The notes beneath the pieces were generated by a model that was not told where the DNA came from, ran no database searches, and saw only the letters and a program-made list of their open reading frames with translations. Positions 7,007-15,318 of a DNA stretch of 20,386 nt are shown in pieces. Position 1 is the first letter of the stretch. Every line of letters starts with the position of its first letter. Both the position numbers and the translations under genes were made by a program. Origin of the DNA: Dehalococcoidia bacterium (lineage in GTDB: Bacteria; Chloroflexota; Dehalococcoidia; GIF9; AB-539-J10); NCBI GenBank assembly GCA_004377135.1, contig SOHS01000027.1:1-20386 (forward strand). Reading direction: 5' to 3'.

Positions 7007-8713
7007 ATGAAATTGGACAGGCGAATAACCAATCTCATAATCACCGGTTTCTCGGGCACAGGCAAATCTTTGGTGGCTAAAGCAGTAGCTCGGAGATTAA
7101 ATTGGGATTTCCTTGATACCGATGATGAGATAGTTAAACAGACCGGCAAGCCTATCGCCGAGATTTTTCGCCAGGATGGGGAGGGCAAGTTCAGGGAACT
7201 GGAACGCGAGACGATTAGAAAAGCTTGCCAACAAGGGCAAACAGTCATAGCTATTGGCGGCGGTGCTATAGTTGACCCCCAAAACTATGAGCTGCTTGCC
7301 AAAACCGGGTTAATTGTTTGCCTGGAGGCTAAACCTGAGACAATCTATGAGCGCTTGTTCCGTGAGGCTGCTTACAGTCCTGAAACCGAAGTTCGCCCCC
7401 TTTTAGCTAACGATAACCCTCTGGAACGCATCAGGCAGCTTAAAGCCTCCCGGCAGTCTCACTATGCCAAAGCAGATTGGACAATCCATACTGACGGCTT
7501 AAGCATCAGTGAAGTAGCAGAAGAGGTAATAAGGGCTTCGAGATTACTTCGTCGCTACACTCCTAGCAATGACAAAGAAAAGGCGCAGAGTGGCATTGAC
7601 AAAGACATCGCTTGCTTGGTAGAGACTGCGACTCAAAATTACCCTGTTTTTGTTGGCTATGGTTTATTGGACAGGCTGGGCGGAAAGATGAAAAAAGCTG
7701 CTTTGTCCGGTACAGTCACCATAATTAGCGACGAGAACGTCTGCTCTCTTTACGGCAGCAAAGTTGAAGGAATCCTCAAGGACGCTGGCTTTGCCGTTAA
7801 TTCATTTGTAGTGCCGGCGGGCGAAAAAACGAAAAACATGGACTATGCTATCAAGATTTATGATTTCCTTGTCGAGCATCGAACAGAGCGAGACGACATT
7901 ATCATCGCCCTGGGTGGGGGTATGGTAGGTGACTTAGCGGGTTTTATCGCTGCCACCTTCTTGCGGGGCATGCCCTGGGTACAAATGCCGACCAGCTTGG
8001 TAGCCATGGTTGATGCCAGCATCGGGGGTAAAGTCGGGGTTAATCATACTGAAGGGAAAAACCTTATTGGTGCCTTCTATCAGCCTAACCTGGTTCTGGC
8101 TGAATGTCAGACTCTTACCACTCTGCCTTGGCGTGAGCTGATTTCGGGCTGGGCTGAGGTTATTAAGCATGGCTTGATTTTAGATAAGGAATTTTTTGAG
8201 TTTCTAGAGACTAATGTAGATAGACTGAAAGAACTAGAGCCGGAACTACTTACCCGGGCTATTGCCCGCAGCGCTGCTATCAAGGCTCAGGTCGTCAGCC
8301 AGGATGAAAAAGAAAGGGAAGGAAAACGCACCATCTTGAATTATGGACATACCATTGCTCACGGTCTGGAGGCGGCTACTCAGTACAAGCGCTTTCTTCA
8401 CGGCGAAGCGGTAGCCATTGGCATGGTGGGAGCGGCTAAGCTCAGTCAGCGGTTGGGTCTTTTGCCTTCGGATGCAGTGGAGCGCCAGCGAGCCCTATTG
8501 CAGAAATTCGGACTACCCACGTCATTGCGGGCAAAGCGAGGCAATCTCAAGTTGAGCCTTGTCGGAGTAACTAAGGCCATGGAACTGGACAAAAAAGTAA
8601 AAGGAAAGGCAATTCGCTGGGTGCTCTTACAAGATATCGGTAAAGTGGTAATTCGTAGTGATGTACCTCATCAAGAAGTGCTAGCTGTTCTTCAAGACAT
8701 GGTGGAGCCGTGA
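7007..8713 (+). CDS. aroKB: Bifunctional shikimate kinase / 3-dehydroquinate synthase
   Basis: This 568-residue fusion carries two enzymes of the shikimate pathway. Residues 1-180 are shikimate kinase: P-loop GFSGTGKS (14-21), the substrate Asp in FLDTDDE, FRELE, GGGAI (84-88) and the RPLL lid. Residues from about 200 are 3-dehydroquinate synthase: PAGEKTKN, ALGGGMVGDLAGF, PTSLVAMVDASIGGK, KNLIGAFYQP, and metal-ligand regions GWAEVIKHG, NYGHTIAHGLEA and LHGEAVAIGM. The same domain order is known as AroKB in Thermotoga and others. Near the C-terminus, between GLPT and MELDKK, residues 505-514 (TSLRAKRGNL) come from an in-frame copy of a dispersed repeat (separate entry). That makes this loop several residues longer than usual, probably without loss of function. 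It is monocistronic or weakly linked to aspS, which has its own promoter. Confidence 0.95.
   Translation: MKLDRRITNLIITGFSGTGKSLVAKAVARRLNWDFLDTDDEIVKQTGKPIAEIFRQDGEGKFRELERETIRKACQQGQTVIAIGGGAIVDPQNYELLAKTGLIVCLEAKPETIYERLFREAAYSPETEVRPLLANDNPLERIRQLKASRQSHYAKADWTIHTDGLSISEVAEEVIRASRLLRRYTPSNDKEKAQSGIDKDIACLVETATQNYPVFVGYGLLDRLGGKMKKAALSGTVTIISDENVCSLYGSKVEGILKDAGFAVNSFVVPAGEKTKNMDYAIKIYDFLVEHRTERDDIIIALGGGMVGDLAGFIAATFLRGMPWVQMPTSLVAMVDASIGGKVGVNHTEGKNLIGAFYQPNLVLAECQTLTTLPWRELISGWAEVIKHGLILDKEFFEFLETNVDRLKELEPELLTRAIARSAAIKAQVVSQDEKEREGKRTILNYGHTIAHGLEAATQYKRFLHGEAVAIGMVGAAKLSQRLGLLPSDAVERQRALLQKFGLPTSLRAKRGNLKLSLVGVTKAMELDKKVKGKAIRWVLLQDIGKVVIRSDVPHQEVLAVLQDMVEP
8520..8548. repeat. Copy of a dispersed 29-base repeat inside the aroB part of aroKB
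   Basis: These 29 bases match 14583-14611 at 25 positions. Both share CGTCATTGCG, AAGCGA and GCAAT; the ends ATTGC/GCAAT are an inverted repeat, so it can fold as a hairpin. Here it is translated in frame as TSLRAKRGNL, within the variable loop of 3-dehydroquinate synthase. Similar GTCATTGCGAGCGAAGCGAAGCAAT-type repeats are common between genes in many bacteria; finding one inside a conserved enzyme gene is less usual. Confidence 0.7.
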
Positions 8714-8726
8714 CCTCTTAGCTCAA

Positions 8727-8756
8727 TTGAAAGCAAGCCCTTTTATACGCTATAAT
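8727..8756 (+). promoter_or_regulatory. Promoter of the aspS-tig-clpP unit
   Basis: TTGAAA (8727-8732) and TATAAT (8751-8756) with an 18-base spacer are near-consensus housekeeping elements. A start near 8763 leaves a leader of about 20 bases with GGAAAGGAG (8767-8775) ahead of the aspS TTG. Confidence 0.7.
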
Positions 8757-8782
8757 GAGCAGTCCAGGAAAGGAGACTATCC

Positions 8783-10576
8783 TTGCTCAAAAGCCATAAC
8801 TGTGGTGAACTAAGAAAAAACTACGCCGGACAACAGGTAACTTTAGCTGGCTGGGTGCACCGGCGTCGTGACCATGGCGGGAAGGTATTCATTGACCTGC
8901 GTGACCGGGAAGGTATAGTCCAGGTAGTGTTCAATCCCCAGGTATCACAAGAGGCATACCAAGTAGCTGGCTCGCTCCGTGGCGAGTATGTAATTCAGGT
9001 TACCGGAGAAGTTGCTCCCCGCCCTGAAGGGACGGAGAATCGCAAACTGGCTACGGGAGATATTGAAGTCGTAGCAAAAGATGCTGTCATACTTAATCCG
9101 TCAAAAACGCCGCCATTTTACATAAATGAAGATGAAGATGTTGAAGAATCACTTTGCCTTAAAAACCGCTACCTGTACCTAAGAAGGCCGAAGATGAAGG
9201 ACAACCTTCTGTTACGCCACAATATGATAAAGTTCATCCGCAATTTCCTCGACGGTAAGGGATTTATTGAAATTGAAACACCCATCTTGATTAAGAGTAC
9301 GCCAGAAGGAGCCCGGGACTACCTTGTGCCAAGTCGTATCAATCCCGGCAAGTTTTACGCTCTTCCTCAATCCCCACAGCAGCTCAAACAAATCCTCATG
9401 GTAGCCGGGTTTGACAAGTACTTTCAGATAGCTCGTTGCTTCAGAGATGAGGACCTTAGGGCAGATCGCCAGCCTGAGTTTACTCAGCTTGACATGGAAA
9501 TGAGTTTCATCGAAGTAAAGGACATATTGCAGCTTATGGAAAACCTTTTCGCATCCCTTGTGAAAACTGTTAAACCTGATACGAGATTATTGGAGCCCTT
9601 TCCATACCTCTCCTATAAAGAAACAATGGAAAGATATGGCACAGATAAACCAGATATCAGGTTTGGCCTGGAGCTCAAGGATATATCTGATATCGCCGCC
9701 AATACCGACTTTCAGGTTTTCCGTTCGGCCCTCGATAATAATGGCAAGGTAAAGGGAATATGCGTCCCTGGTTGTGGTCATTATACTCGCCATCAACTTG
9801 ATGAATTGATTAATTTAGCGAAGAGCTATGGTGCCCAGGGTTTGATGACCATGGCTTTTACAGGAGAGGCAATAACTTTGGATGAGGTAAAATCGGCGGC
9901 TGCTAAATATTTAACTCCTCGCCAATTGGAAGAAATAGCCGGTAGATTCGAAGCAAAGCCTGGTGATCTTTTACTTATCGTGGCTGATAGACTGGAGGTA
10001 GTCAACAAGGCACTCGATGAGTTGCGCCGCGAGATGGCACAGCGACTTAATCTAGCCGATGCTGACCTGCTGGCTTTTGCCTTCATAGTTGATTTTCCTT
10101 TTTTAGAGAAGAATGAAGCTGAGAATCGTTGGGAACCCATGCACCATCCGTTTACTGCTCCCCGATGGGAAGAGGTGTCACTTCTTGATACAGAACCAGC
10201 TAAGGTTTATGGTCAACATTATGACGTAGTGTGCAATGGTTGTGAACTTGGCAGCGGTAGCATCAGAATTCACAACCGTCAACTTCAAGAAAAAATATTT
10301 AGTCTCCTTGGTTACAGCAAGGAAGAAACGGAGAACCGATTTGGAGGTCTCTTGGAGGCACTGGAATATGGAGCACCGCCCCATGGCGGTATTGCCATAG
10401 GACTAGACCGTTTGGTGATGTTATTTGCTGGGGAGTGGAGCATAAGGGAGGTTATTGCTTTCCCGAAAAATCAGAACGCCGTTGATATGATGCTGGACAG
10501 CCCTTCATATGTTAGTAAGCACCAGCTTGACGAGCTGAACCTTAAGCTAAAGCACGAGGTTCTTCACTCACAATGA
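8783..10576 (+). CDS. aspS: Aspartyl-tRNA synthetase, probably non-discriminating (Asp/Asn)
   Basis: A 597-residue class II synthetase of the bacterial type with an inserted GAD domain. Visible are the N-terminal anticodon-binding OB fold (GWVHRRRDHGGKVFIDLRD), motif 2 (CFRDEDLRADRQPEFTQLD, about 218-236), the GAD insertion (about 290-420) and motif 3 (GIAIGLDRLVMLFAG, about 536-550). The start is TTG, set by GGAAAGGAG seven bases upstream. Residues H31 and G83 are those reported for non-discriminating AspRS; discriminating enzymes such as E. coli's have Leu and Lys there. It may therefore also make Asp-tRNA-Asn, which GatCAB would amidate. No gat gene is in the window, so this last point is inference. 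Confidence 0.96.
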   Translation: MLKSHNCGELRKNYAGQQVTLAGWVHRRRDHGGKVFIDLRDREGIVQVVFNPQVSQEAYQVAGSLRGEYVIQVTGEVAPRPEGTENRKLATGDIEVVAKDAVILNPSKTPPFYINEDEDVEESLCLKNRYLYLRRPKMKDNLLLRHNMIKFIRNFLDGKGFIEIETPILIKSTPEGARDYLVPSRINPGKFYALPQSPQQLKQILMVAGFDKYFQIARCFRDEDLRADRQPEFTQLDMEMSFIEVKDILQLMENLFASLVKTVKPDTRLLEPFPYLSYKETMERYGTDKPDIRFGLELKDISDIAANTDFQVFRSALDNNGKVKGICVPGCGHYTRHQLDELINLAKSYGAQGLMTMAFTGEAITLDEVKSAAAKYLTPRQLEEIAGRFEAKPGDLLLIVADRLEVVNKALDELRREMAQRLNLADADLLAFAFIVDFPFLEKNEAENRWEPMHHPFTAPRWEEVSLLDTEPAKVYGQHYDVVCNGCELGSGSIRIHNRQLQEKIFSLLGYSKEETENRFGGLLEALEYGAPPHGGIAIGLDRLVMLFAGEWSIREVIAFPKNQNAVDMMLDSPSYVSKHQLDELNLKLKHEVLHSQ

Positions 10577-10589
10577 CAGGTAATAAGAC

Positions 10590-11882
10590 GTGAAAGTAAG
10601 CACAGAAAATTTGGGAAATTGCCAGACAGCCCTTACTATTGAGGCTGAAGACAAGGAGTTAGATAAATCACTGGACGAGGCTTATCATCACCTGGTTAAC
10701 GAAGTATCTGTACCTGGTTTCCGCAAAGGAAAAACACCGCGGGCTATTCTGGTACAGCACATAGGAAAGAAGAATTTGTTGGATGAGGCTTTAGAGCATC
10801 TTATACCACAGCTTTATAAACAGGCGATCGAGTCTCAGAAACTTGAACCCATTGCCGGACCACAAATAGAAATTACTCAAACTGAGCCTGTGATTTTCAA
10901 AGCCGTAATGTCTCTCCAACCTGAAGTTAAGCTTGGCGATTACCATAGCATAAGGCTGGAGCCTGCCCCCGCGATAGAAATCGACAAGAAAGAAGTTTGT
11001 GCTGCCATGGAAGAGGTCCGGGGAAGGCAAGGGGCGTGGGTGCCTGTAGACCGTCCCGTTGAGCTAGGTGATTTAGTTACCATGGATATCGAAGCCGATG
11101 TTGATGGGAAACCGTGGTTAAATCACAAAGACATATTATATGAGGTGGATAAGGATTCACGTTCACCTGTGCCTGGATTTGTCTCTCATTTGCAGGGCAT
11201 TGGAAAAAACAAAGAAAAGACTTTCAGCTTGATTGTTCCTGATGACTACCCCATTAAAGAAATGAGTGGTAAAGAGGGCACTTTCAAAGTCACTATTACC
11301 GAAATAAAGGAGAAACAGTTGCCAGAGCTTGATGACAAGCTGGCTCAGGGTGCCGGCTATGATAACCTGGAGGATATGAGGAAGAAAGTGGCTGATGATT
11401 TAAGAGCCAAAGCTGAGGTCAGGAATCGTTTGGAGTTGAGGCAAAAAGCGCTTGACGCTCTGGTGGAAATCAGCGAGGTAAATTATCCCCCTATTTTGGA
11501 GGATGAGGAAATTACCGGACTTCTCAGGGATGAGGCACAACGCTTTGGTTTCAGAGAGGTAGCGGATTATCTGGAAAAGGCTAATAAAACAGAAGAGGAA
11601 CTTAAACAAGAACTGCGTCCTATAGCAAAAAAGCGGCTTATTCAGGGTCTTGTTTTAGGGAAATTAGCTGAGGAGGAAAAGATTGAAATTAGTTCCTCAG
11701 AGGTAGATAATAAGGTAGATGAAATAGCCAATGATACTGAGGATAAGGAAAAGGCAAGACAGTTCTTCTCACTGCCCCAAGTTAGGCAATCAATTGAACA
11801 ATCTTTGCTTACTCAAAAGACGATGGACCGATTATTACAAATAGCCATTGGCAGTGTTGAGAATATGACAAAGGAGGAATGA
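10590..11882 (+). CDS. tig: Trigger factor, ribosome-associated chaperone and prolyl isomerase
   Basis: 430 residues from a GTG start 14 bases after aspS. The N-terminal ribosome-docking domain carries the signature VPGFRKGKTPRAIL (41-54). A central FKBP-type isomerase domain follows (VELGDLVTMDIEADVDG through VPGFVSHLQGIGKNKEKTF to GTFKVTITEIKEKQLPELDD), then a long charged helical C-terminal chaperone domain. Length and domain order are normal. It binds nascent chains at the ribosome exit. It overlaps the clpP start, and the tig-clpP pairing is widespread. It is probably transcribed from the aspS promoter. The ribosome-binding site is weak. Confidence 0.96.
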   Translation: MKVSTENLGNCQTALTIEAEDKELDKSLDEAYHHLVNEVSVPGFRKGKTPRAILVQHIGKKNLLDEALEHLIPQLYKQAIESQKLEPIAGPQIEITQTEPVIFKAVMSLQPEVKLGDYHSIRLEPAPAIEIDKKEVCAAMEEVRGRQGAWVPVDRPVELGDLVTMDIEADVDGKPWLNHKDILYEVDKDSRSPVPGFVSHLQGIGKNKEKTFSLIVPDDYPIKEMSGKEGTFKVTITEIKEKQLPELDDKLAQGAGYDNLEDMRKKVADDLRAKAEVRNRLELRQKALDALVEISEVNYPPILEDEEITGLLRDEAQRFGFREVADYLEKANKTEEELKQELRPIAKKRLIQGLVLGKLAEEEKIEISSSEVDNKVDEIANDTEDKEKARQFFSLPQVRQSIEQSLLTQKTMDRLLQIAIGSVENMTKEE

Positions 11883-12487
11883 TGGAAACAATATCTCAGG
11901 TGATAATTCCTACGGTGACGGAGACTAGTGCTCGGGGTGAACGTATTTTTGACATATATTCCCTCCTGCTCAGAGAGAGAATCGTCTTTTTGGGCACGCC
12001 GATCAATGACCAGATAGCCAATCTTATTATTGCCCAACTCCTCTATTTAGAGAGGGAAGACCCTGAAAAGGATATAAACCTTTATATTCATTGCCCCGGT
12101 GGCATTATCAGCGCCGGCTTAGCCATCTACGATACTATGCAGATTCTTCGCTGCCCTGTATCCACCATTTGTATTGGCTTAGCAGCTAGCATGGGAACCT
12201 TGCTTCTTTGTGCCGGGACTAAAGGTAAAAGGTATGCTTTACCCAATTCGACCATACATCTGCATCAGGCAGTTGGTGGTGCTCAAGGGCAGGCGGCGGA
12301 TATTGAAATTGCCGCCAGGGAAATCATGAGGATGCAGGAAATGATACGTAACATTATAGCTAATCACACAGGTCAGCCGGTAGAGAAGATTGCCCACGAT
12401 ACCGACAGAGATTTTTATCTTAACGCCGAACAAGCAGTGGAATACGGTATTGTAGATGAGATACTTAGCAAGCCAGCCAAGAAATAA
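11882..12487 (+). CDS. clpP: ATP-dependent Clp protease proteolytic subunit
   Basis: About 201 residues of a serine peptidase that assembles into tetradecamers and works with ClpX/ClpC. The catalytic triad is complete: S103 in GLAASMGTLLL, H128 in TIHLHQAVGG, and D177 in DTDRDFYLNAEQAVEYGIVDEIL. The spacing matches E. coli ClpP. Two adjacent ATGs are possible (11879 and 11882). GGAGG at 11873-11877 is only one base from the first, so I prefer the second, which overlaps the tig stop by one base. clpX, often next, is absent; a small putative membrane protein and then convergent genes follow. Confidence 0.96.
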   Translation: METISQVIIPTVTETSARGERIFDIYSLLLRERIVFLGTPINDQIANLIIAQLLYLEREDPEKDINLYIHCPGGIISAGLAIYDTMQILRCPVSTICIGLAASMGTLLLCAGTKGKRYALPNSTIHLHQAVGGAQGQAADIEIAAREIMRMQEMIRNIIANHTGQPVEKIAHDTDRDFYLNAEQAVEYGIVDEILSKPAKK

Positions 12488-12562
12488 AATGGATGCACTA
12501 CGGTTAACAGCGGCTAAGGGCTTGGTTAAATCAACCTAGTAAAATGGTGCTGCCTGTAAAGG

Positions 12563-12760
12563 TTGAGGCGTCTTTTAGTTTTAACTGATCGGATGATAGC
12601 TGGGATACCAAACTGGATGGAGGTAAGTTCTACAGTTAATGCCGCAGGTGAAGCATTCGGTGGGCTGGGCAAGGCGGGTTTAATTACCATCATCGTCATT
12701 TCCATAATTGCTATTGTCACCCTTGTGTGGATTTTCCGTGAGACCGGAAAGCGAGAGTAA
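12563..12760 (+). CDS. Small putative single-span membrane protein
   Basis: Up to 65 residues. The N-terminal part is polar (NWMEVSSTVNAAGEAFGG), followed by a hydrophobic helix (LITIIVISIIAIVTLVWIF, about 40-58) and a charged tail RETGKRE. I do not recognise the family. The start is uncertain: TTG 12563 or ATG 12593 or 12617, none with a convincing ribosome-binding site. It ends ten bases before the convergent HAD gene. The clean transmembrane profile followed by a basic tail suggests a real protein, but with weak start signals it stays provisional. Confidence 0.4.
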   Translation: MRRLLVLTDRMIAGIPNWMEVSSTVNAAGEAFGGLGKAGLITIIVISIIAIVTLVWIFRETGKRE

Positions 12761-12770
12761 ATAATCTCCG

Positions 12771-13760
12771 TCAACCCAGTTTGGCAGCTTCCTCTCTAAC
12801 CAGATGTCGTATCCTTTTATGGATTTCCAATGCCCGAGTTATGTCTTTTGTTCCAGCTATCCAGTGGAACCATTCTCTATCCCCTGTCCCTCCAGCCACC
12901 TCCTTTTCCTTTACCACTCTTTCAACGGCATGGCGGCTACCCTTCTCCCAGATTTCCAGAACCATCCACAAATCATACAAACTTACCGATGCCAGACTAA
13001 GAGTGGAATAGGGCAAGACGTATTCATTAGCATTGAAAGCAATGGCTAAGCCGCCTGCTTTGTTGACAGCCTGAATCATTTTGAAATCTGTGATGCTATC
13101 TCCCACTACCGTCCAGAAGGAGAGCGGTTTTCCCATCCTGGTGCTAAAATTCTCCAATGCCTCTACCTTGCGTCTCCCGCCTACTGGTTTCACCTGGCCT
13201 ATCATTCCCCCCGAATTTGTTTGGGGCAATTTTTGCCAATAAAAATGGTTCAGATATTCCATTATTCTAGTATCGTCGGTAAAAGGACTAAGATTCACAA
13301 TTTCGTGTTCTGTTTGCTCCACTAAGGCAAAATCATCTTGGCTTAATAGCTGGCGAATCTGTTCTAGAGGAAAGGAAGTGCAAGCCACATTTTCACTGGG
13401 TATGCCCAGTCTCTGTGTGATTGGGAAAGCATATTGTTCGTAACTAGTACTAATACAGAATATGTACCACCCTCGAGATTTAAGCTTGGAGATTAATTCG
13501 GTTGCCCCTGGGGTTAACCCAGCTTTCTGCCCCATGGCAGCGATTTGTTCCTCTTCTATTCCATGATAAGCAAGGAAGGGAGCGATGAGAGCAAGTGTGT
13601 CTCCAGGCTCATAGTCCGGCCGACCTTCTAAAGTCAGTAAATCATCATAACGGCTGATGACTTCGAAAATCTTGCCGCCACGGGGGAATAGCTTCATCAG
13701 TTCATAGGCATTATCTTGGGGAGCTAAAGGACCTTCGAGGTCAAAGCAAATAAGGTTCAT
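12771..13760 (-). CDS. HAD-superfamily phosphatase, EhaR-like (COG4030 type)
   Basis: 329 residues. The N-terminus ICFDLEGPLAPQDNAYELM carries HAD motif I as D7-x-E9 in place of the usual DxD. It is followed by FEVISRYDD and EPGDTLALIAPFL, which closely resemble the archaeal EhaR-like phosphatase family. Motif II is CISTSYEQY (102-110), a Lys of motif III lies around 191-198, and motif IV is VVGDSITDFKM (218-228). It should be a soluble Mg-dependent phosphohydrolase or phosphotransferase; the substrate is unknown. No energy-converting hydrogenase genes are visible, so the EhaR name should not be taken as function. Its ATG overlaps the stop of the upstream formyltransferase-like gene (ATGA), so the two are coupled. 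Confidence 0.82.
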   Translation of the reverse strand: MNLICFDLEGPLAPQDNAYELMKLFPRGGKIFEVISRYDDLLTLEGRPDYEPGDTLALIAPFLAYHGIEEEQIAAMGQKAGLTPGATELISKLKSRGWYIFCISTSYEQYAFPITQRLGIPSENVACTSFPLEQIRQLLSQDDFALVEQTEHEIVNLSPFTDDTRIMEYLNHFYWQKLPQTNSGGMIGQVKPVGGRRKVEALENFSTRMGKPLSFWTVVGDSITDFKMIQAVNKAGGLAIAFNANEYVLPYSTLSLASVSLYDLWMVLEIWEKGSRHAVERVVKEKEVAGGTGDREWFHWIAGTKDITRALEIHKRIRHLVREEAAKLG

Positions 13761-14533
13761 CTCGGACTTTTTTTCACCTCCTTATCTACCTTACCACTAA
13801 GGTTGTAGCCACTGATTAACTTTCCTTGAGCATCAATTACTCTCCCGTCCTTTATATCGATCTCACCCCGGCTCAGAACTTGTAATGTCAAGATGATAAG
13901 AGGAAATTCTCTAGCGAGTTCGTGCTGACGAATAAGCCGAAACAACATGTCCTTATTATCCCTCCGCCAATATCCAGCGAAGGGCTCATCTTTAATAGAG
14001 AAGAGGCAGTAGCTAATTACTGGCCCTCTATCCAGTTCAGGGGTAACCAGGTGCATCATTGCTCCGGCTGTCTCGGCCTTATTTTGTATCAACGTCCAAA
14101 TTACCTCCTGCCAGCTACCCGTAGGACCACCGGGTGGTGCCGGATGAATATTAATCGTATCGTATTTCTGACATAGCTCTCCACTCACAATAAGCATATA
14201 GCCAGCAAGAACACATAGGTCGGGAGCAAATGGTTCAATCTTCTTGTTTACTTCTCTATCGTATTTGATGCGCCACTCTTTATTGATACCCAAATCTTCT
14301 TCCTCTATATCAGTCTTGAACCTTCTGTGAGATAAACAGATAAGAGGAATATGATAGCTCTGAACGAGCTCAAAGAACAGGTCGCTTTCCTTCGCCTCGC
14401 CGGGCTCTCGGTTGCTAAAAACGAAGCTAATCTTCCCATTAATGTCGCCCCTTTGGCTCTTATCATGCACAGCGTGTAAAAGCTGTCGGGCAGCTTCATC
14501 TCTCCCTGTAGAAAACCAACCAATGTTCAGCAA
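13757..14533 (-). CDS. PurN-like formyltransferase-family protein
   Basis: 258 residues with a TTG start. The fold and active site of glycinamide ribonucleotide/methionyl-tRNA formyltransferases are visible: an FVFSNREPGEAK strand region, LAGYMLIVS, the catalytic NIHPAP (N128, H130), and LDRGPVISY with D168. The N-terminal phosphate-binding loop of true PurN (GNGSN type) is not present; it reads WFSTGRDEAARQL. The substrate may therefore not be glycinamide ribonucleotide. It probably uses 10-formyl-THF to formylate an unknown acceptor. It is translationally coupled to the HAD phosphatase and lies 85 bases downstream of the PHP gene. The start is uncertain because the ribosome-binding site is poor. 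Confidence 0.78.
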   Translation of the reverse strand: MLNIGWFSTGRDEAARQLLHAVHDKSQRGDINGKISFVFSNREPGEAKESDLFFELVQSYHIPLICLSHRRFKTDIEEEDLGINKEWRIKYDREVNKKIEPFAPDLCVLAGYMLIVSGELCQKYDTINIHPAPPGGPTGSWQEVIWTLIQNKAETAGAMMHLVTPELDRGPVISYCLFSIKDEPFAGYWRRDNKDMLFRLIRQHELAREFPLIILTLQVLSRGEIDIKDGRVIDAQGKLISGYNLSGKVDKEVKKSPR

Positions 14534-14558
14534 GAGCCTGCTTTACCTTCCTTGCTCA

Positions 14559-14611
14559 CGTCATTTTGAGCCCTTCGCTTTTCGTCATTGCGAGCGAAGC
14601 GAAGCAATTTC
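14559..14611. repeat. Two tandem dispersed-repeat units in the gap before the formyltransferase gene
   Basis: CGTCATTTTGAGCCCTTCGC (14559 on) and CGTCATTGCGAGCGAAGCGA (14583 on) both start CGTCATT and carry the GAGC/TTCGC or GCGAAGC core. The second unit (14583-14611) matches 8520-8548 in aroKB at 25 of 29 positions. These look like the short intergenic palindromes common in some bacterial genomes, with no coding content. Confidence 0.65.
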
Positions 14612-14618
14612 TTAGTGC

Positions 14619-15290
14619 TCAGGGTAAAATCCGCAAAGAATCTCCAGGTATATGCTTCCTTATCTTGGCCCACGTGCTAGCAAAATGAGCTAAATAGCTA
14701 GATTTTTGCCCGAATATTTTGCCCTGAGCTAAGGAATTTAGGAAGTCGTCAGGCCCATCGAATTCGGGCATTTCTACATATGCTCGGCCAATTTCGCCCA
14801 AAGTATGAGCATCGCTGCCAGCGCTAGCAACCTTTCTTTGCTCTTTGGCTAATTCCCAAGCTCTGGCGATGCTATTAGAAAATGGCGTACGAGAATTGAA
14901 AGTCTCAATAATATCGACCTGAGATAAGACATCCGTCGAGGTTAGCGTGTTGTTATTCCAAGGCAGCGGCCTGCCAAATGGGTGGGGAATAGCCACTAAA
15001 CCGCCTTGGCTTCTGATTCGAGATATTGTTTCCTGAGGTGACAATCCCCGAGGAACTGCTTCATTAAGAAAGAGCCCCATTATTTCACCTACATGCGTTA
15101 AGATCTCCTCAGCAATGATTACTTTAAACGGGGCAATTTCTCTTAGCTTCAATGCGCCAGCAATGGTGTTGTGGTCAGCTACAGCAATACAATTTATGCC
15201 TAGCTCGAGGCAACGCGCAACTATTTGCTCCAAAGGTGTGAGACAATCTATAGAGTAGCAGGTATGGACATGTAAATCAGCTTTTATCAA
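14619..15290 (-). CDS. PHP-domain metal-dependent phosphoesterase
   Basis: 223 residues from a TTG start. The PHP metal-binding motifs are all seen: DLHVHTCYS (H7, H9), VADHNTI (H40), AEE (E61/E62), IPHPFG (H103) and AGSDAHTLGE (D160, H162). The family hydrolyses phosphoesters; close relatives act on nucleotides or short RNA (YciV/TrpH type, COG0613). No polymerase domain is attached, so it is not a DNA polymerase PHP module. The ribosome-binding site is weak. It is first in a same-strand series with the formyltransferase and HAD genes. The substrate is unknown. Confidence 0.85.
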   Translation of the reverse strand: MIKADLHVHTCYSIDCLTPLEQIVARCLELGINCIAVADHNTIAGALKLREIAPFKVIIAEEILTHVGEIMGLFLNEAVPRGLSPQETISRIRSQGGLVAIPHPFGRPLPWNNNTLTSTDVLSQVDIIETFNSRTPFSNSIARAWELAKEQRKVASAGSDAHTLGEIGRAYVEMPEFDGPDDFLNSLAQGKIFGQKSSYLAHFASTWAKIRKHIPGDSLRILP

Positions 15291-15318
15291 TTAGCTTGCC
15301 TAATCTTGTTATTGCCTG

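Noticed and set aside
12526..12774. An 82-codon ORF on the - strand opposite the small membrane ORF
   Set aside because: It has no recognisable features and lies antisense to the more protein-like + strand frame; treated as a shadow.
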